Assembly (NCBI RefSeq): GCF_001668575.1
Contig: NZ_LZMD01000085.1
Span: forward strand, 1 to 64,000
Reading direction: 5' to 3'
DNA from: Mycobacterium sp. 1164985.4
Lineage (GTDB): Bacteria > Actinomycetota > Actinomycetes > Mycobacteriales > Mycobacteriaceae
Length of the DNA stretch: 64,000 nt
Under the pieces are notes generated by a model that did no database searches, was not told the DNA's origin, and saw only the letters and a list, made by a program, of their open reading frames with translations. Every line of letters begins with the position of its first letter. Position 1 is the first letter of the stretch. Position numbers and translations under genes: made by a program. Positions 60,959 to 64,000 of this stretch are shown here, one piece after another.

Positions 60959-61528
60959 GTGGCAATGCCGAGGCCCGCGCGCTTCAGCGCCGACGTTCTC
61001 CTGGACGCCGCCGCGGCACTGCTCGCCGAGCAGGGGCCCGCCGCGGTGACCGTGTCCGCGGTGGCGCGTGCGGCGGGGGCGCCGAGCGGGTCGATGTATC
61101 ACCGGTTTTCGGGTCGGGCGGCGCTGTGCGGGGAACTGTGGATGCGCACCGAGGAGCGTTTCGGTGAAGGGTTCGCGGCGGCGCTGAATGGTCCGGGCGA
61201 CACACGCGCGCGATGTGTTGCGGGCGCCCGTCACACGGTCCAATGGTGTCGCGACCACCGCACCGAGGCGGCGGTTCTGCTCGCGGGTGCCGATGCGCTG
61301 TGCGCCGCCGAGTGGCCCCCCGAGTTGCACGAAAGAAGGCGCCGCCTGCACCGGCGCTTGCGGCGCCTGCTGTCCGGACTGCACGCCGACGGCGACCGGG
61401 TGAACGCGGCGGTGATCGACATCCCCTATGCCGTCGTGCGCCGACACCTGCTGGCGGGGACGGCGATTCCGGCAAGCGCGGATGCGATCGTCACCGAGTG
61501 CGCCGAGGCCCTCGTACCGGGCGACTGA
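60959..61528 (+). CDS. TetR-family transcriptional regulator
   Basis: A 189-residue repressor. The helix-turn-helix is residues 8-55: RFSADVLLDAAAALLAEQGPAAVTVSAVARAAGAPSGSMYHRFSGRAALCGEL. The C-terminal domain is Arg-rich. The GTG at 60959 or the ATG at 60965 may be used; the first would be leaderless from the -10 at 60948. The divergent SnoaL gene, with the operator between them, is the likely target. The ligand is unknown. Confidence 0.87.
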   Translation: MAMPRPARFSADVLLDAAAALLAEQGPAAVTVSAVARAAGAPSGSMYHRFSGRAALCGELWMRTEERFGEGFAAALNGPGDTRARCVAGARHTVQWCRDHRTEAAVLLAGADALCAAEWPPELHERRRRLHRRLRRLLSGLHADGDRVNAAVIDIPYAVVRRHLLAGTAIPASADAIVTECAEALVPGD

Positions 61529-61593
61529 CGAAAGTTTGCCGGTCATCCGGCGAGTCGCGCGCGGTTGGTGGTGAAACGTGGTCACCATAGGGC

Positions 61594-62013
61594 ATGGTGT
61601 CTCGGGCGCCTTTCGTGGTCGTCGGCATTGCTGGGCTTTGCCTCGCCGCGGCGTTCCTGGCGCCGACGGTCGACGCGCAGAGCGCGATCGCCATCGACGA
61701 CCGCGGGTTCGTCGATTCGAAGGCCCGGTGCGAGGCGCCGTGGCAGCCAGTGGCTTTCGGCCGCACCCAGTTCGCGCTCGTGGCGATCTGCGAGCGGGGT
61801 GGCAGCCACGAGTACCGCGGTGTGCGGATGAAGGACGGCCTGGTGCTGACCGCCCCGGCGATCGAAAAGACCGACGGGGTGTTCACCGCCGAGAACGACG
61901 GAGCCACCTATACGTTCTCGGCGAAGGAACTCGTCGTGAGCGCGGACGACCGAGTGTTGGTCACCGAACCGATGGTGGCCTACGTCGAACCGCGGCCCGC
62001 CGTCGACGGCTGA
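61594..62013 (+). CDS. Small exported protein, unknown function
   Basis: A 139-residue precursor. The signal peptide is MVSRAPFVVVGIAGLCLAAAFLAP, with processing expected near DAQ. The mature part of about 110 residues contains two cysteines (ARCEAPW and AICERGG) that could form a disulfide, and beta-rich stretches (ALVAICERGGSHEYRGVRM). I do not recognise the family. Its last 34 bases overlap the convergent flavin oxidoreductase gene. Confidence 0.78.
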   Translation: MVSRAPFVVVGIAGLCLAAAFLAPTVDAQSAIAIDDRGFVDSKARCEAPWQPVAFGRTQFALVAICERGGSHEYRGVRMKDGLVLTAPAIEKTDGVFTAENDGATYTFSAKELVVSADDRVLVTEPMVAYVEPRPAVDG

Positions 62014-63203
62014 TAGTTGTCTGGCGCCCCCGTCAGCACGCAATGGGTGTGGCTGTAGATCGTCGGCATGCACTTGTTGCAGTGATCGCAGATCGACCGC
62101 ACCGAGCTGTCCGCCTGGATGCGGTTCAGCAGATCCGGTTCGGCCAGCAGAGCGCGGCCCATTGCCACGAAGTCGAAGCCTTCGGCCATCGCCAGGTCCA
62201 TCGTTTCGCGATTGGTGATGCCGCCCAACAGGATCAGCGGCAGCTTCAGCTCGGCGCGGAACTGCCGGGCATGGCGTAACAGGAACGCCTCGCGGTAGGG
62301 GTACTCGCGCAGGAACTTCTTGCCGGTCATCCGGATGCCCCACCGGATCGGCGGTTTGAAGGCGTTGGCGAACTCCTTGACCGGTGCATCGCCGTGGAAC
62401 AGGTACATCGGGTTGACGAGCGAGCTACCCGCGGTCAGTTCGATGGCGTCCAATCCGCCGTCCTCTTCCAGCCACTTCGCTGTCTGCAACGCCTCCTCGA
62501 CGGTGATGCCACCGCGCACGCCGTCGGACATGGTGAGCTTGGCCGTCACCGCGATCGGGTTGCCCTTCTTTGCGACGGCCTGGCGCACGGCCCGAACGAC
62601 GCCGCGCGCGACCTTGGCCCGATTCTCCAGCGAGCCGCCGAACTCATCGGTGCGGCGGTTGAGCAGCGGACTCAGGAACGAGCTGGCGAGGTAGTTGTGG
62701 CCGAGGTGGATCTCGACCGCGTCGAACCCGGATTCGATCGCCAGGCACGCGGCGTTGGCGTGCGCCTCGGTGACCTCGCGGATGTCGTCGCGCGTGGCCT
62801 TCTTGGCGAACCGCATCGAGAGCGGGTTGAAGAAGCGCACCGGCGCCAGCGCCTTGGCCTTGTTGGTCCGTGCGTTGGCGACCGGTCCCGCGTGTCCGAT
62901 CTGCGCGCTGATCGCCGCGCCCTCGGCGTGGATCGCTTCGGTCAGCCTCGTCAATCCCGGCACGGCCTCCGGCCGCATCCAGATCTGCCAGCCGTCGGTG
63001 CGTCCGCCGGGGGCCACCGCGCAGTAGGCGACCGTCGTCATGCCGACCCCGCCTGCGGCGGGCAGCCGGTGATAGTTGATCAACTCGTCGGTGACGAGCG
63101 CGTTCGGCGTCGATGCCTCGAACGTCGCCGCCTTGATGATCCGGTTGCGCAGCGTCACCGGGCCGAGTTTGGCCGGGGTGAACACATTGGGCTGAGTGTT
63201 CAT
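61980..63203 (-). CDS. NADH:flavin oxidoreductase, Old Yellow Enzyme family (Rv3359-like)
   Basis: A 407-residue TIM-barrel FMN enzyme. LGPVTLRNRIIKAATFEAS binds the FMN, SAQIGHAG is the second barrel motif, GFDAVEIHLGHNYLASSFLSPLLNRRTDEFGGSLENRAKV is the substrate/FMN loop, and LILLGGITNRET the phosphate site. The CDHCNKC motif near the C-terminus could bind an iron-sulfur cluster or metal. Expected to reduce enones or dienoyl compounds. The ATG at 63203 is chosen by alignment. It is divergent from folD across 28 bp. Confidence 0.9.
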   Translation of the reverse strand: MNTQPNVFTPAKLGPVTLRNRIIKAATFEASTPNALVTDELINYHRLPAAGGVGMTTVAYCAVAPGGRTDGWQIWMRPEAVPGLTRLTEAIHAEGAAISAQIGHAGPVANARTNKAKALAPVRFFNPLSMRFAKKATRDDIREVTEAHANAACLAIESGFDAVEIHLGHNYLASSFLSPLLNRRTDEFGGSLENRAKVARGVVRAVRQAVAKKGNPIAVTAKLTMSDGVRGGITVEEALQTAKWLEEDGGLDAIELTAGSSLVNPMYLFHGDAPVKEFANAFKPPIRWGIRMTGKKFLREYPYREAFLLRHARQFRAELKLPLILLGGITNRETMDLAMAEGFDFVAMGRALLAEPDLLNRIQADSSVRSICDHCNKCMPTIYSHTHCVLTGAPDNYQPSTAGRGST

Positions 63204-63231
63204 AGAAAGCGAGCATGCCAGACTGAGACCC

Positions 63232-64000
63232 GTGGGTGCGATCACACTGGACGGTAAGGCCACGCGCGACGAGATCTTCGTCGACCTCAAGGAGCGGGTC
63301 GCGGCGCTGACCGCGGCCGAACGCACGCCCGGACTGGGCACGGTGCTCGTCGGCGACGACCCCGGCTCCCACGCCTACGTACGCGGCAAGCACTCCGACT
63401 GTGCGAAGGTCGGAATCAACTCGATCCGCCGCGACCTGCCCGCCGACATCAGCCAGGCCACGCTCGACGAGACGATCGACGAGCTCAACGCCAACCCCGA
63501 GTGCACCGGTTACATCGTCCAGCTTCCGCTGCCCAAACACCTCAACGAGAACTCCGCCTTGGAGCGCATCGACCCGGGCAAGGACGCCGACGGCCTGCAC
63601 CCGACCAACCTGGGTCGCCTGGTGCTCAACGAGCCGGCCCCGCTGCCGTGCACCCCGCGGGGGATCGTGCACCTGCTGCGCCGCTACGAGGTGGAGATCG
63701 CCGGCGCTCACGTCGTGGTCATCGGTCGCGGAGTAACCGTCGGACGCCCGCTCGGGCTGCTGTTGACCCGACGCTCCGAGAACGCGACGGTCACGTTGTG
63801 CCACACCGCAACTCGTCACCTGCCGGAGTTGGCCCGCGAGGCGGACATCATCATCGCCGCGGCGGGCATGCCGCACATGGTGACCGCCGAGATGGTTCGG
63901 CCCGGCGCGGCCGTCGTCGACGTCGGGGTCAGCCGCGACGAGAACGGCAAGCTTGTCGGTGATGTCCACCCTGACGTATGGGATGTCGCGGGCCATGTGT
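63232..64000 (+). CDS. folD: Bifunctional methylenetetrahydrofolate dehydrogenase/cyclohydrolase, 5' part
   Basis: FolD interconverts 5,10-methylene- and 10-formyl-tetrahydrofolate with NADP. The first 256 residues are present, of roughly 281. Visible motifs are GLGTVLVGDDPGSHAYVRGKHSDCAKVGI (active-site Tyr and Lys), GYIVQLPLPKHL and KDADGLHPTNLGRLV. The cofactor domain has VVVIGRGVTVGRPLGLLL and PGAAVVDVGVSRDENGKLVGDV. GTG 63232 is the start. The gene runs off the right edge. Confidence 0.93.
   Translation, partial: MGAITLDGKATRDEIFVDLKERVAALTAAERTPGLGTVLVGDDPGSHAYVRGKHSDCAKVGINSIRRDLPADISQATLDETIDELNANPECTGYIVQLPLPKHLNENSALERIDPGKDADGLHPTNLGRLVLNEPAPLPCTPRGIVHLLRRYEVEIAGAHVVVIGRGVTVGRPLGLLLTRRSENATVTLCHTATRHLPELAREADIIIAAAGMPHMVTAEMVRPGAAVVDVGVSRDENGKLVGDVHPDVWDVAGHV

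Overview
The window is high-GC actinobacterial chromosome, almost certainly from a fast-growing environmental Mycobacterium (Mycolicibacterium). The backbone follows M. tuberculosis gene order: a His-tailed groEL1, whiB3, sigD-rsdA, guaB2-guaB3-choD, a GH65/HAD pair, guaA, imuA'-imuB, iunH, acrA1/htdY, dnaE2, the nitroreductase/PPOX/trmL cluster, the kinase-roadblock-DUF742-GTPase-mfpA operon, an Rv1747-like FHA-ABC exporter and folD. Leaderless starts and TCGAAC-N4-GTTCGA SOS boxes fit the same group.

Layout. (1) 1-665 is the 3' end of groEL1. (2) 718-13713 is accessory DNA inserted between groEL1 and whiB3, which are neighbours in M. tuberculosis. It holds three paralogous membrane/HAMP adenylate cyclases, separated by an osmC/tetR pair, a sugI-nagA operon and a dead epoxide-hydrolase-like gene. 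Copies of the groEL1 His-rich tail and of its terminator lie between the cyclases and record how the array was duplicated. The block ends with two small exported proteins, a cupin/LysR pair and a class I DAHP synthase. That synthase is preceded by a short reading frame encoding Tyr-Trp-Arg-Phe and by strong hairpins, a candidate aromatic-amino-acid attenuator. (3) 13727-24856 carries whiB3, the SigD/RsdA pair, purine genes, cholesterol oxidase, PhoU and an mdlC-tautomerase pair. (4) 24853-37051 carries carbohydrate-phosphorylase genes, guaA, the SOS mutasome genes imuA' and imuB, nucleoside hydrolase and fatty-acyl reductase/dehydratase genes. (5) 37109-44721 is a decaying paralogue nest: a universal stress protein, two hydrolase-adenylate cyclase fusions (one with an in-frame stop, both sharing a nearly identical cyclase half), remnants of two more fusions, a truncated and a complete 13E12/DUF222-HNH gene and a doubly frameshifted hydrolase. 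(6) 44866-64000 carries dnaE2, transport and redox genes, the MfpA operon, an FHA-ABC exporter, a TetR/SnoaL pair, an ene-reductase and the 5' part of folD.

Connections. Five full class III cyclase domains plus two remnants lie within about 42 kb, so cAMP signalling dominates the accessory parts. SOS control is visible at imuA' and dnaE2, whose products form one mutasome. In the dnaE2 case the box also lies upstream of the divergent 13E12 gene. The sugI-nagA pair links sugar uptake to amino-sugar catabolism. No tRNA, rRNA, CRISPR array or intact insertion sequence was seen.
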